Shown: in pieces, positions 8,197 to 16,347 of the stretch | Numbering within the stretch: the stretch's first letter is position 1 | Layout: every line of letters begins with the position of its first letter | Notes under the pieces: generated by a model | Told to the model about the DNA's origin: nothing | Databases searched by the model: none | Seen by the model: the letters and a program-made list of their open reading frames with translations, nothing else | Origin: Aquisediminimonas sp031376385 | Lineage (GTDB): Bacteria; Pseudomonadota; Alphaproteobacteria; Sphingomonadales; Sphingomonadaceae | NCBI GenBank assembly: GCA_031376385.1 | Contig: JANMDQ010000027.1 | Location: forward strand, 1-64,000 | DNA: 64,000 nucleotides | Direction of reading: 5' to 3' | Position numbers and translations under genes: made by a program

Positions 8197-9756
8197 ATGA
8201 CACTCCAGCCTTCTGATTCCATCCTCATCGTCGATTTCGGCAGCCAAGTGACGCAGCTGATCGCCCGCCGAGTGCGGGAGGCTGGCGTCTATAGTGAAAT
8301 CACCCCCTTCAATTCCGCTGCTGCTGCATTTGAGCGGATGAAGCCGAAAGGCGTAATCTTTTCCGGCGGTCCTGCCTCGGTGATCGAAGAGAACAGCCCG
8401 CGCGCACCCGATGTGATCCTTGAATCAGGATTGCCAATCCTTGCCATCTGCTATGGCCAACAGACGCTATGCACGCAATTGGGCGGCACAGTGGAAGGCG
8501 GCCACGCGGCCGAATTTGGCCGGGCGGATGTGGAAATCCTGAAATCCAGCCCACTGTTTGACGGCTTCTGGGAAGTCGGCGAAAGCTATCCCGTGTGGAT
8601 GAGCCACGGTGACCGGGTGACGCAAGCGCCCGAAGGGTTTGAGATTATCGGCACATCGCCCAACGCGCCCTTTGCAATTTGTGTGAATGAGGCGCGGCAA
8701 TACTATACCACCATGTTTCACCCCGAAGTAGTGCATACGCCCGACGGCGCAAAGCTGATTGGTAACTTCGTGCACCAGATTTGCGGCCTTGCCGGTGATT
8801 GGACAATGTCCGAGTTTCGGGCGACCAAAATTGCTGAGATCCGGGCGCAGGTTGGCACGGGTCGTGTGATCTGTGGATTATCCGGCGGGGTTGATTCCGC
8901 CGTGGCGGCGGTGCTGATCCACGAAGCGGTTGGATCGCAATTGACGTGCGTGTTTGTTGATCACGGGCTGCTGCGGATGAACGAGCGGGAGCAAGTGGAA
9001 ACGCTATTCCGCGACCATTACAACATCCCGCTGGTCGTCGTGGACGCTGAGGCGCGGTTCTTGGGCGGCCTTGCAGGCGTCACTGACCCCGAGGCAAAGC
9101 GCAAATTCATCGGCGGCGAATTCATCACGGTGTTTGAAGAAGAAGCCAAAAAGATCGGCGGCGCAGATTTCCTCGCACAAGGGACGCTCTATCCTGACGT
9201 AATCGAGTCTGTGTCTTTCACCGGCGGGCCGTCAGTTACGATTAAGTCGCACCATAATGTCGGCGGCTTGCCTGAACGCATGAATATGAAACTGGTGGAG
9301 CCGCTGCGCGAACTGTTCAAAGACGAAGTCCGCGTGCTGGGCCGCGAATTGGGGCTGCCTGAAATTTTCGTAGGACGCCACCCGTTTCCCGGCCCCGGCC
9401 TTGCCATCCGCATCCCCGGTGAAGTCACCAAGGACCGCTGCGATATTCTGCGTCAGGCCGATGCTGTCTACCTCGATGAGATTCGCAACGCCGGATTATA
9501 CGACGAAATCTGGCAAGCCTTCGCTGTGCTCCTGCCGGTCCGCACCGTCGGCGTGATGGGCGATCACCGCACCTACGACTATGTCTGCGCCGTCCGCGCC
9601 GTAACCAGCACTGATGGGATGACAGCTGATATCTATCCGTTTGAGTCAGCGTTTTTGAGCCGAGTGGCGACGCGAATTATCAATGAGGTGAAGGGGATTA
9701 ACCGAGTGGTCTATGACTATACCAGCAAGCCGCCCGGGACGATTGAGTGGGAATGA
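8197..9756 (+). CDS. guaA: GMP synthase (glutamine-hydrolysing)
   Basis: GuaA converts XMP to GMP with glutamine and ATP. The 519-residue product has the class I amidotransferase domain first (nucleophile C85 in LAICYGQQT, and FHPEVVHT with the His-Glu pair), then the PP-loop ATP pyrophosphatase GLSGGVDSAVAA, and the C-terminal dimerisation domain ending YDYTSKPPGTIEWE. ATG 8197 is chosen over the in-frame start at 8167 because it gives the normal MTLQPSDSILIVDFGSQ N-terminus. Confidence 0.97.
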   Translation: MTLQPSDSILIVDFGSQVTQLIARRVREAGVYSEITPFNSAAAAFERMKPKGVIFSGGPASVIEENSPRAPDVILESGLPILAICYGQQTLCTQLGGTVEGGHAAEFGRADVEILKSSPLFDGFWEVGESYPVWMSHGDRVTQAPEGFEIIGTSPNAPFAICVNEARQYYTTMFHPEVVHTPDGAKLIGNFVHQICGLAGDWTMSEFRATKIAEIRAQVGTGRVICGLSGGVDSAVAAVLIHEAVGSQLTCVFVDHGLLRMNEREQVETLFRDHYNIPLVVVDAEARFLGGLAGVTDPEAKRKFIGGEFITVFEEEAKKIGGADFLAQGTLYPDVIESVSFTGGPSVTIKSHHNVGGLPERMNMKLVEPLRELFKDEVRVLGRELGLPEIFVGRHPFPGPGLAIRIPGEVTKDRCDILRQADAVYLDEIRNAGLYDEIWQAFAVLLPVRTVGVMGDHRTYDYVCAVRAVTSTDGMTADIYPFESAFLSRVATRIINEVKGINRVVYDYTSKPPGTIEWE

Positions 9757-9761
9757 CGACG

Positions 9762-11774
9762 CTACTTCACCCGCGCTCTGAACTTGATCGAAAAGCTGGT
9801 CGCACCGCTCAGCGCTGCGGCCATGCTGCCAGTGGGCGTCACTCTGATCCGTCGGACGTTGGCATCATATCCAGCAGTGGGAATATAGGTGAAATCGGTT
9901 CCAGTGGTGAATAGGGAATACGCAACTGTCGCCCCGCCGCAACAGGCGACGCCGCTGGATGGGGAGCCATCTGCAAACAGCACCGTTTGAATGCCCGCAA
10001 TACCGGGATCAATGTCGCCATTGAAGAAATCGATCTGCGCTGGCAGAGGATCAGATATAACGAGCGAGCCGCTATCGATTGGGCCAGCAGGGTTGGTCAC
10101 TTGGATCGTGTAGAATAATTCTGCACCGGGGATCACGAAGCGCGTGTCACCGACGGTGTCGATCATCTGAGATGATTTCAGCACTGTCGGGGGCACATTC
10201 GGCACGAAACAAAACGGCAGCTGGGCCTGTGTTGGGGCTGTCGCACTTGGCTGTCCTGTTGCGCCGCGTGTTGCGCCGTTTGGCAAAAATTCAGTAAGTG
10301 ACGACGATGTTGTCGTGCCGTTCAGGCCTCCGCCAGCCACAGCAGAAATTGGCGTGCTGGAAACTGCAATGACGCCGCCGCCGCCACCACCACCCGGGCC
10401 TTCGTTTTCGGTGCCGGTGATCGGTTGAGTGCCGCCGCCGCCGCCGTTCGCTTGGAACGCCACACTGCCTGCTGATCCTGTCCGCATGATGATTGTGCCG
10501 CCGCCGCCGCCGCCGCCCGGCGCATCGTTAAAGCCTCCTGTGCTGTTGCCGCCAGCCGCCCCGTTCGCGCTTACTTGGCCAGAACCCGTCATTGTATTGG
10601 CTAGGATGATCACAAATCCGCCGCCGCGCCCGCCCGGGCCGCCAGCATTATTATTGGCGTCTCCTGCGCCACCACCGCCGCCAAAATAAGCACGCTGCGC
10701 CGCAACAAATGTCAACGGGCGTCCGCCGCGCCCGCCAGCTTCCTGGCGATTATCGCCGCCCCAACCGGTATTTCCCGGTGCTACGGTCAGCGCGTTTAGA
10801 TTATTGGCGCCATAGGTATAACCACCGCGTCCGCCGCCAGAATTGGTTGTTGTGGATGTTAGACTTGGATCCAAATTCCACGCATTTGCCCAGTTTGCAG
10901 TGGCCAGGCTGGGGTTGCCAAGCCCCGCCCAAGCGACACCATTGTCGCCGTTGGATCCGCCACCACCACCTGCGTTATGACCGTTACCTCCGCCGCCACC
11001 ATTTGCCGGTGCCCCGCGTCCGTAACGGCCTGCGGCATCATAATCCGCCTGAAATCCCGCAATGCTCTCTCCTTTTTCAGCACCGTTTGCATCCGATGTG
11101 GACCGGTAACCAAAATAGGTTGATCCGGTGGCAGTTGTGTTATTGTCGAGCACCCCACCCCGAAATCCTGCGCCTGATGCGCTGATCGCTCCGTTGTTGG
11201 ACAGTGTGCCGCTGACGTTCACGGCCACAATGCCGCCGCGCGCTCCGTCCCAAGGGAGTGCAGAGATGGATCCGCCGCTTGTAATGCTGAGGTCGCGATA
11301 CTGGGGTACGCGGATCACTTGAGTGCGTCCCGTCGCATCATAGCTGTTTTTCAACCCCGTGCAGCCGCCGCCATAATTAGCCAGAGTGATGGTGTTGGTC
11401 GAAATTGAGGCCACCGTCTGATATTCCCAGCGACCGGCATTGTTGAGCGCTGTAATCGCGCCATATGCCGCTGTGTCTGCGGTTGAGATGGTTGCGCCTT
11501 GGGCTTGATATATCAGAATCAAGTCTCCGGGCGCGAGGGCGGGAAGGTTCGCGGCCAGGCTCGTCACTGAAACACTCGGCGCACCAATGGATGCCGACGT
11601 CGAAAGGGCCGCATATTGGTTGACGGTGACTGCCGTTGAAATGGTAACGTCGCCGTCCTTGCCCGGCGTTTCAGCAAAAGCGAGACCTGCGCAAACCGTC
11701 GCTGCGAGCAGTGCCCCGCCAATGCGGACATGGGCTCTGGCTAAAATGCGGACGATATATGACGGTAAATGCAT
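9762..11774 (-). CDS. large glycine-rich secreted protein with C-terminal DUF11-like domain
   Basis: A 670-residue protein with a clear signal peptide (basic N-terminus, GALLAATVCAGLAFA). The middle, about residues 160-480, is very rich in Gly/Ala/Asn with runs such as GGGGGG and ANGGGGG and no obvious enzymatic motif. The last 140 residues form a compact beta-type segment (GAELFYTIQVTNPAG, LVISDPLPAQIDFF) like the DUF11/Ig-like repeats of surface proteins. It stands alone and faces guaA tail to tail with a 5-base gap. A surface or matrix role is inferred from composition only. Confidence 0.75.
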   Translation of the reverse strand: MHLPSYIVRILARAHVRIGGALLAATVCAGLAFAETPGKDGDVTISTAVTVNQYAALSTSASIGAPSVSVTSLAANLPALAPGDLILIYQAQGATISTADTAAYGAITALNNAGRWEYQTVASISTNTITLANYGGGCTGLKNSYDATGRTQVIRVPQYRDLSITSGGSISALPWDGARGGIVAVNVSGTLSNNGAISASGAGFRGGVLDNNTTATGSTYFGYRSTSDANGAEKGESIAGFQADYDAAGRYGRGAPANGGGGGNGHNAGGGGGSNGDNGVAWAGLGNPSLATANWANAWNLDPSLTSTTTNSGGGRGGYTYGANNLNALTVAPGNTGWGGDNRQEAGGRGGRPLTFVAAQRAYFGGGGGAGDANNNAGGPGGRGGGFVIILANTMTGSGQVSANGAAGGNSTGGFNDAPGGGGGGGTIIMRTGSAGSVAFQANGGGGGTQPITGTENEGPGGGGGGGVIAVSSTPISAVAGGGLNGTTTSSSLTEFLPNGATRGATGQPSATAPTQAQLPFCFVPNVPPTVLKSSQMIDTVGDTRFVIPGAELFYTIQVTNPAGPIDSGSLVISDPLPAQIDFFNGDIDPGIAGIQTVLFADGSPSSGVACCGGATVAYSLFTTGTDFTYIPTAGYDANVRRIRVTPTGSMAAALSGATSFSIKFRARVK

Positions 11775-11952
11775 TGCGACTGTTACTCTTCAGCGGTGGT
11801 CTTCGCGTTTAGCGAGAATAATCTTAACGAGCTGTCTCTTGGTAAAGAATTTACATTTGCTCTGGCGCACGGCCTTTCACGTGAAAAGAGTGACAATTCT
11901 CCGTTTGTCCGCAATGGCTGAACCACTAAAAGCAAAAAATAGGAGAGAGTCG

Positions 11953-12960
11953 ATGAAAGCCATTCACCTAAACGCACCCGCATCCCTTGATAATTTGACG
12001 CTGGTTGACTTGCCCGATCCCGCAGCACCCGGCCCTGGAGAAATTGTGGTTCGTATCCGCGCTAGCTCTCTCAACTTTCATGACTATGCGGTGGTGAAGG
12101 GCATGCTGCCAACGGCGGATAAACGCATTCCGATGTCAGATGGGGCAGGGGAGGTGACCGCAATAGGTGCGGGCGTGACAGACTATGCAGTTGGCGACGC
12201 GGTTGTCTCCACCTTCTTCCCGACGTGGTTGGACGGCCTTCCGCCTGTGAGCGGCTTTAAGCTCGTGCCCGGGGATGGCATTGATGGCTATGCGCGTGAG
12301 ATGGTGGTGGCACCAACCACTTGGTTCACCAAAACACCCAAAGGTTATAGCCATGCCGAGTCAGCGACGCTCACTTGCGCAGCGCTTACCGCGTGGCGCG
12401 CTCTGGTGGTGGATGGGCAGTTGAAGGCAGGGTCGACTGTGCTGGTGCAAGGCACAGGCGGCGTTTCCATATTCGCACTCCAGCTCGCCAAGGCGATGGG
12501 AGCCACAGTGATTGCGACTTCATCATCAAATGAAAAGCTGGACCGGTTGAAGGCCCTCGGCGCAGATCATCTGATCAATTACAAAGAAGTTCCAGCTTGG
12601 GGGGCAGCGGTGCTTGGCCTGACCGGCGGTGTGGGCGTGGACCATGTTGTTGAAGTTGGCGGGGCAGGGACCCTAGACCAGTCGATGATTGCGACGCGCA
12701 TTGGCGGCCATGTGGCGATGATCGGCGTGCTTGCAGGTTTCCAAGGGCCAGTCGCAACAGCGATGCTCATGTCAAAAAACCTCCGCGTGCAGGGGCTGAC
12801 CGTGGGCAGCCGTCAGCAGCAGCTTGATATGGTGGCCGCAATTAACGCGACGGGGATTAAGCCAGTTCTGGACAAGCATTTCCCGCTGGCCAATCTGGGC
12901 GACGCATTCCGCTATCAGGAAACAGGCGCGCATTTTGGCAAGATCATTGTGGATATCTAA
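11953..12960 (+). CDS. zinc-free MDR family NAD(P)-dependent oxidoreductase
   Basis: A 335-residue medium-chain dehydrogenase/reductase. The N-terminal GroES-like domain has ASSLNFHDYAVVKG where zinc alcohol dehydrogenases carry a catalytic Cys, so it belongs with quinone oxidoreductase-like, zinc-independent members. The Rossmann fold reads VLVQGTGGVSIFALQLAKAMG followed by TSSSNEK, hinting at NADPH. AGGAGAG at 11941 precedes ATG 11953; the longer frame upstream has no coding character. The substrate is unknown. Its stop overlaps the operator of the toxin-antitoxin pair. Confidence 0.85.
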   Translation: MKAIHLNAPASLDNLTLVDLPDPAAPGPGEIVVRIRASSLNFHDYAVVKGMLPTADKRIPMSDGAGEVTAIGAGVTDYAVGDAVVSTFFPTWLDGLPPVSGFKLVPGDGIDGYAREMVVAPTTWFTKTPKGYSHAESATLTCAALTAWRALVVDGQLKAGSTVLVQGTGGVSIFALQLAKAMGATVIATSSSNEKLDRLKALGADHLINYKEVPAWGAAVLGLTGGVGVDHVVEVGGAGTLDQSMIATRIGGHVAMIGVLAGFQGPVATAMLMSKNLRVQGLTVGSRQQQLDMVAAINATGIKPVLDKHFPLANLGDAFRYQETGAHFGKIIVDI

Positions 12961-12997
12961 TGCTCCTTACCCTATGTAAGGCGTCTGATTGGAGCAT
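12960..12997 (+). promoter_or_regulatory. nested inverted repeats before a toxin-antitoxin pair (candidate operator)
   Basis: An outer repeat ATGCTCC (12960-12966) / GGAGCAT (12991-12997) encloses CCTTAC-CCTAT-GTAAGG (12965-12981). AbrB/MazE-type antitoxins usually bind such palindromes to repress their own operon. The GGAG of the right arm is also the ribosome site for ATG 13002, so base-pairing could hide it. Confidence 0.55.
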
Positions 12998-13001
12998 CCC
13001 G

Positions 13002-13259
13002 ATGACCACAATTACAATGACCACCAAAGGCCAAGTCACTTTGCCCGCCGCCACGCGGGCGAAATTGCGGTTGGTCGCAGGCACGCAACTGACCGTCACT
13101 GAGAATGAGCGGGGCGAGATTGTCCTTCGGCCAAAAACAGGGGATATCCGGCGGTTGAAGGGCATCGTTAAATATGATGGCCCGCCGGTTTCCATCGAAG
13201 ACATGAACCGTGGTATTGGAGAAGCTGTTGTTGAGAGCTTTAAGCGATCTGTCTTGTGA
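13002..13259 (+). CDS. AbrB/MazE-type (VapB-like) antitoxin
   Basis: An 85-residue DNA-binding antitoxin. The swapped-hairpin N-terminus TTITMTTKGQVTLPAATRAKL is diagnostic; the C-terminal half should wrap around the partner toxin. ATG 13002 is chosen because GGAG lies 7 bases upstream and it gives the normal MTTITMTTKGQ start. It overlaps the toxin start by 4 bases (GTGA), the usual coupling that keeps antitoxin in excess. Confidence 0.88.
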   Translation: MTTITMTTKGQVTLPAATRAKLRLVAGTQLTVTENERGEIVLRPKTGDIRRLKGIVKYDGPPVSIEDMNRGIGEAVVESFKRSVL

Positions 13260-13648
13260 TCGCGCTGGATACCAATGTCTTAATTCGATATCTGGTTCAG
13301 GATGATGAGGGGCAGGTGCATCGTGCTACGGCGGTTATTGAGTCCGAACTTTCGCAGCAAGTACCCGGATTTATAAGTCTAGTTTCGATGACTGAATTGA
13401 TTTGGGTTCTCACTCGCCAATACGGCCTGTCCTTGGCGTTCGTTAAAGTCGCGATATCTGAACTCTTGAACGCGCCCAACATTGTAATAGAAGAGGCCGA
13501 ATTGGTGGAAAAAGCCTTGGCCATCCCACACAATGACATTTCTGACATTTTCATCCACCTTGTTGGCCAATCAAAAGGCTGCACCAAAACCGTCACTTTT
13601 GACAAGAAATTTGCCCGTGTTCCGGGCGTGGAGCTTCTCACTGCATGA
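13256..13648 (+). CDS. vapC: PIN-domain toxin (VapC-like)
   Basis: A 130-residue PIN-domain ribonuclease toxin. The acidic Mg-binding residues are visible: D5 in IALDTNVLI, E47 in MTELIW, D94 and D97 in HNDISDIF, and D116 in TFDKKF, so the nuclease centre looks intact. It starts with GTG 13256 overlapping the antitoxin stop. VapC toxins cut tRNAs or rRNA; the target here is unknown. Its own stop overlaps the next gene by 4 bases. Confidence 0.88.
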   Translation: MIALDTNVLIRYLVQDDEGQVHRATAVIESELSQQVPGFISLVSMTELIWVLTRQYGLSLAFVKVAISELLNAPNIVIEEAELVEKALAIPHNDISDIFIHLVGQSKGCTKTVTFDKKFARVPGVELLTA

Positions 13649-13992
13649 CCATCACACTCTACGGCATTCCCAATTGCGACACGGTGAAAAAGGCGCGCGT
13701 CTGGCTTGATGGGCAGGGCATCGCGTATGCTTTTCATGACTATAAAAAAGCAGGGGCAGATCCGGCTAAGCTGGCAGAGTGGTGCGATACAGCGGGGTGG
13801 GAAACTATTCTCAACCGTTCTGGAACGACGTTCAAGAAACTGCCCGATGCTGACAAGGCGGATTTAACTCAGGCCAAAGCAATTGCGCTGATGGTGGCTC
13901 AACCCTCTGTGATTAAGCGCCCGGTGGTCGAACATCCCGGCGGGCTGTTGGTGGGTTTTAAGCCAGATGACTGGGCGGCCGTACTGGGCTGA
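13645..13992 (+). CDS. ArsC/Spx-like thioredoxin-fold protein (YffB type)
   Basis: A 115-residue protein of the ArsC family. It reads TLYGIPNCDTVKKARVWL with the single catalytic Cys at residue 11, and PSVIKRPVVEHPGG with the conserved Arg near 92. The YffB subgroup is a glutathione-dependent thiol reductase rather than a true arsenate reductase, and no other arsenic gene is nearby. Overlaps of 4 and 1 bases with its neighbours suggest one transcript with the toxin-antitoxin pair. Confidence 0.85.
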   Translation: MTITLYGIPNCDTVKKARVWLDGQGIAYAFHDYKKAGADPAKLAEWCDTAGWETILNRSGTTFKKLPDADKADLTQAKAIALMVAQPSVIKRPVVEHPGGLLVGFKPDDWAAVLG

Positions 13993-14534
13993 TGCCAACG
14001 GTGATGACCCATACGCTGGTGCCGTTGGCCGCTGGTCTGATGCTCGGCAACGGGCGCGTGCCACCGCGTATCATTGTGGCTGGAATGGTTCTGGCTATGC
14101 TGCCAGATGCTGATGTGATTGGCTTCCGTCTGGGCATAGAATATGGCGATGCTTGGGGTCACCGGGGGGCAAGCCATAGTTTGGTTTCAGCGGCTTTCGT
14201 GGGGGCGTTGGTTGCTGTGTTGTTGAGGCCAAAGCGAATGGTCTGGGCTACCATTTTTCTCTGTTGCGCCATGGCGTCGCACGGGTTGCTTGACACGCTG
14301 ACTAATGGTGGACTTGGCGCGGCTTTACTTTGGCCCTTTTCTGAGGCCCGCATCCACGCGCCGTTCACACCCATTGCGGTGTCGCCGATTGGGATTAGCA
14401 ATTTCATCAGTGCGCGGGGCCTTTCTGTTTTGGCGTCGGAGGCACGCTGGGTTTGGCTGCCTTGCCTGTTGGGCGTTGGCTTGGCATTTTCCATCCGACG
14501 CTTAACATCTTCACCCGCGAAAGGATCATCATGA
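13992..14534 (+). CDS. YdjM-like membrane-bound metal-dependent hydrolase
   Basis: A 180-residue integral membrane protein. It shows MTHTLVPLAAGLMLG, the LPDADVIGFRLG motif and HRGASHSL, the His/Asp ligands shared with the YdjM/YbcI (DUF457-like) group of putative metal-dependent hydrolases. At least four hydrophobic segments are present. The substrate is unknown. The ATG overlaps the preceding stop (TGATG) and its own stop overlaps the RidA-like gene, so it is the middle gene of an overlapping chain. Confidence 0.82.
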   Translation: MPTVMTHTLVPLAAGLMLGNGRVPPRIIVAGMVLAMLPDADVIGFRLGIEYGDAWGHRGASHSLVSAAFVGALVAVLLRPKRMVWATIFLCCAMASHGLLDTLTNGGLGAALLWPFSEARIHAPFTPIAVSPIGISNFISARGLSVLASEARWVWLPCLLGVGLAFSIRRLTSSPAKGSS

Positions 14535-14917
14535 CACGCACTCTCATTTCCTCAGGTTCCCCCTTTGAAACTCAAGTGGGGTATAGCCGCGCTGTGGTGC
14601 AGGGGGATTGGTGCTTCGTTGCGGGCACGACTGGGCCCGCCCCTGATGGATCAGGCTTTCCCAGCAGCGTGGCTGAACAAGTCACGAATGCTCTGGCGAT
14701 TGTGGGTAAGGCGTTGAACGATGCCGGATTTTCATTCGCCGATGTGGTCCGCGCGACTTATTACATTACCGATCCTTCCTATTGGGATTTGATTGGCCCA
14801 CCGCTTGGTGCTGTTTTCGGCGATATACGGCCTGCGGCGACTTGCGTTGTGTGCAGCCTGATCAAGCCGGAAATGAAATTTGAAGTTGAAGTGACTGCGC
14901 TGCGGCGGACGGCTTAG
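14531..14917 (+). CDS. RidA/YjgF family protein
   Basis: A 128-residue member of the RidA superfamily, which in its best-known branch hydrolyses reactive enamines and imines. The core VRATYYITD and the end MKFEVEVTALRR fit. Where classical RidA has an Arg that holds the substrate carboxylate (RPARS/T), this protein reads RPAATC, so imine deaminase activity is uncertain. ATG 14531 lies inside the end of the previous gene with GGATC upstream. It ends the overlapping run that began with the toxin-antitoxin pair. Confidence 0.85.
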   Translation: MTRTLISSGSPFETQVGYSRAVVQGDWCFVAGTTGPAPDGSGFPSSVAEQVTNALAIVGKALNDAGFSFADVVRATYYITDPSYWDLIGPPLGAVFGDIRPAATCVVCSLIKPEMKFEVEVTALRRTA

Positions 14918-14924
14918 CTGCGCG

Positions 14925-14942
14925 GTGTCACGCGACTGTCAC
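14925..14942 (+). promoter_or_regulatory. Pho-box-like direct repeat before glycerophosphodiesterase gene
   Basis: Two TGTCA half-sites (14926-14930 and 14937-14941) lie 11 bp apart, the layout bound by PhoB and related OmpR-type regulators. The site ends 23 bases before ATG 14965, and AAGGA between them is a good ribosome site. Phosphodiesterases of this type are classical Pho regulon members, which strengthens the call. Confidence 0.5.
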
Positions 14943-14964
14943 GGGTTCGGGTCAAGGATATGAC

Positions 14965-16011
14965 ATGCAAGTTCATACACTCGTCTTGGCGGCACTCTTG
15001 GTAATGACCGTCGCGCCGGCCGCTGCTGCCCCGATCTTGATTGCCCACCGCGGCGCATCAGGAGATCAGCCGGAACATACGATTGCGGCCTACACGCTCG
15101 CGATTGAGCAAGGCGCGGATTTTATCGAGCCTGATTTAGTGCTGACCAAGGACGGCGTTCTCGTCGCGCGGCATGAGAATGAGATTTCGGAAACGACTGA
15201 CATCGCCGCCCGGCCCGAATTTGCCGACCGCAAAGCCACAAAGGTCATTGACGGCCAGACCATGACTGGCTGGTTCACCGAAGACCTGACACTGGCTGAG
15301 CTGAAAACGCTGCGCACCAAGGAACGGCTGCCGCAACTCCGCCCTGCCAATATGGCCTATGACGGCCAATTTGAAGTGCCGACTTTTGACGAGATATTAG
15401 TCTTGGCACGGGATGCTTCAAAGCGCGCGGGGCGTGTGATTGGCGTCTATCCTGAAACCAAACACCCCAGCTATTTTGCTTCAATAGGCCTTTCCCACGA
15501 CGCCCCGTTGCTGAAAAGCTTAGCGGCCTTTGGGCATAGGGATGCCGCGTCACCAGTCTATATTCAGTCGTTTGAGGTCGACAATTTGAAGGGCCTGAGG
15601 TCAAAGACCAAGCTGCGGTTGATCCAACTGATCGACGCGGAGGGCGGCCCTGCGGATCAACCCAAAACGCGTTATGCTGATATGGTGACTGCCAAAGGGT
15701 TAAAGGCAGTTGCGCGTTATGCGAACGGAATTGGCCCAAACAAAGGCCTGATCATTCCGCGCATCGCGGACGGAACGCTGGGTCAGCCAACGGGCCTTGT
15801 TGTCGCCGCGCACCAGGTGGGGCTGAAGGTTCATCCGTGGACGTTCCGGGCGGAAAATTACTTCCTGCCTACCAACCTGAAATCAGGGGCAGACCCACGA
15901 ACGCGCGGTGATTTGGCGGCTGAAATCAAAGCGTTTGTCGCTGCGGGCGTTGACGGAATTTTTAGCGATCATCCTGCTTTGGCGCGGGCTGCACTATCCG
16001 CCAAACCTTGA
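14965..16011 (+). CDS. glpQ: secreted glycerophosphodiester phosphodiesterase
   Basis: GlpQ-type enzymes hydrolyse glycerophosphodiesters to glycerol-3-phosphate and an alcohol in the periplasm. The 348-residue protein has a signal peptide (LVLAALLVMTVAPAAAA), then LIAHRGASGDQPEHT with catalytic H28, the metal ligands E55 and D57 in FIEPDLVLTKDG, and the second catalytic His at H70 in ARHENE. FSDHP near the C-terminus completes the barrel. A Pho-box-like site lies just upstream, consistent with phosphate scavenging. The promoter of the next toxin-antitoxin pair begins at its stop codon. Confidence 0.92.
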   Translation: MQVHTLVLAALLVMTVAPAAAAPILIAHRGASGDQPEHTIAAYTLAIEQGADFIEPDLVLTKDGVLVARHENEISETTDIAARPEFADRKATKVIDGQTMTGWFTEDLTLAELKTLRTKERLPQLRPANMAYDGQFEVPTFDEILVLARDASKRAGRVIGVYPETKHPSYFASIGLSHDAPLLKSLAAFGHRDAASPVYIQSFEVDNLKGLRSKTKLRLIQLIDAEGGPADQPKTRYADMVTAKGLKAVARYANGIGPNKGLIIPRIADGTLGQPTGLVVAAHQVGLKVHPWTFRAENYFLPTNLKSGADPRTRGDLAAEIKAFVAAGVDGIFSDHPALARAALSAKP

Positions 16012-16042
16012 CATTCTACTTGGCCAAGCTAACTTGGCCAAG
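16008..16042 (+). promoter_or_regulatory. promoter with twin palindromic operators of the second toxin-antitoxin pair
   Basis: The 10-bp palindrome CTTGGCCAAG occurs twice, at 16019-16028 and 16033-16042, 14 bp centre to centre. TTGACA (16008-16013) with TAACTT (16030-16035) 16 bp later makes a plausible promoter whose -10 overlaps the second palindrome. The start codon follows 2 bases after the second palindrome, so the transcript would have almost no leader. Phd/YefM antitoxins repress by binding such repeats. Confidence 0.65.
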
Positions 16043-16044
16043 TC

Positions 16045-16344
16045 ATGGGAATTCAGGTCAACATTGGTGAAGCCAAAACGCGCTTATCGGAACTTGTCGC
16101 CGCTTCGTTAAAGGGCGAAGAGGTGACGCTGTCCAAAGCAGGGAAGCCCGTCGCGCGGATTGTGGCGTTGGAAGATGCGATTGTTGACGAACAAGCTCGG
16201 ATTGTCGCCGAGCGAGCGGCTCAAATGCGGGCTTATTATGGCAGTTTCAAAGGCAAGCTCGGACCCAATGCGGGTGATCTTTTCCTTGAGCCCGCGTTTG
16301 CCGATGAAGAAATAGACAGTTTCAGCCAAGGCTTAGGCGACTGA
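16045..16344 (+). CDS. Phd/YefM-type antitoxin
   Basis: A 99-residue antitoxin. The N-terminus QVNIGEAKTRLSELVAA followed by GEEVTLSKAGKPVARIV is the Phd/YefM DNA-binding fold. The C-terminal part, with YYGSFKGKLGPN and an acidic tail, should neutralise the PIN toxin 3 bases downstream. No Shine-Dalgarno sequence precedes ATG 16045, because the operator occupies that space; leaderless translation is likely. Pairing a Phd-type antitoxin with a PIN toxin is common. Confidence 0.88.
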   Translation: MGIQVNIGEAKTRLSELVAASLKGEEVTLSKAGKPVARIVALEDAIVDEQARIVAERAAQMRAYYGSFKGKLGPNAGDLFLEPAFADEEIDSFSQGLGD

Positions 16345-16347
16345 AAT

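Noticed and set aside
11587..11952. N-terminal extension of the MDR oxidoreductase
   Set aside because: It is antisense to the signal peptide region of the glycine-rich protein, and a strong ribosome site precedes the inner ATG 11953.
14891..14900. loss of the RidA substrate Arg as evidence of a broken gene
   Set aside because: The frame and fold are intact and RidA-superfamily branches naturally lack this Arg, so it more likely marks a subfamily.
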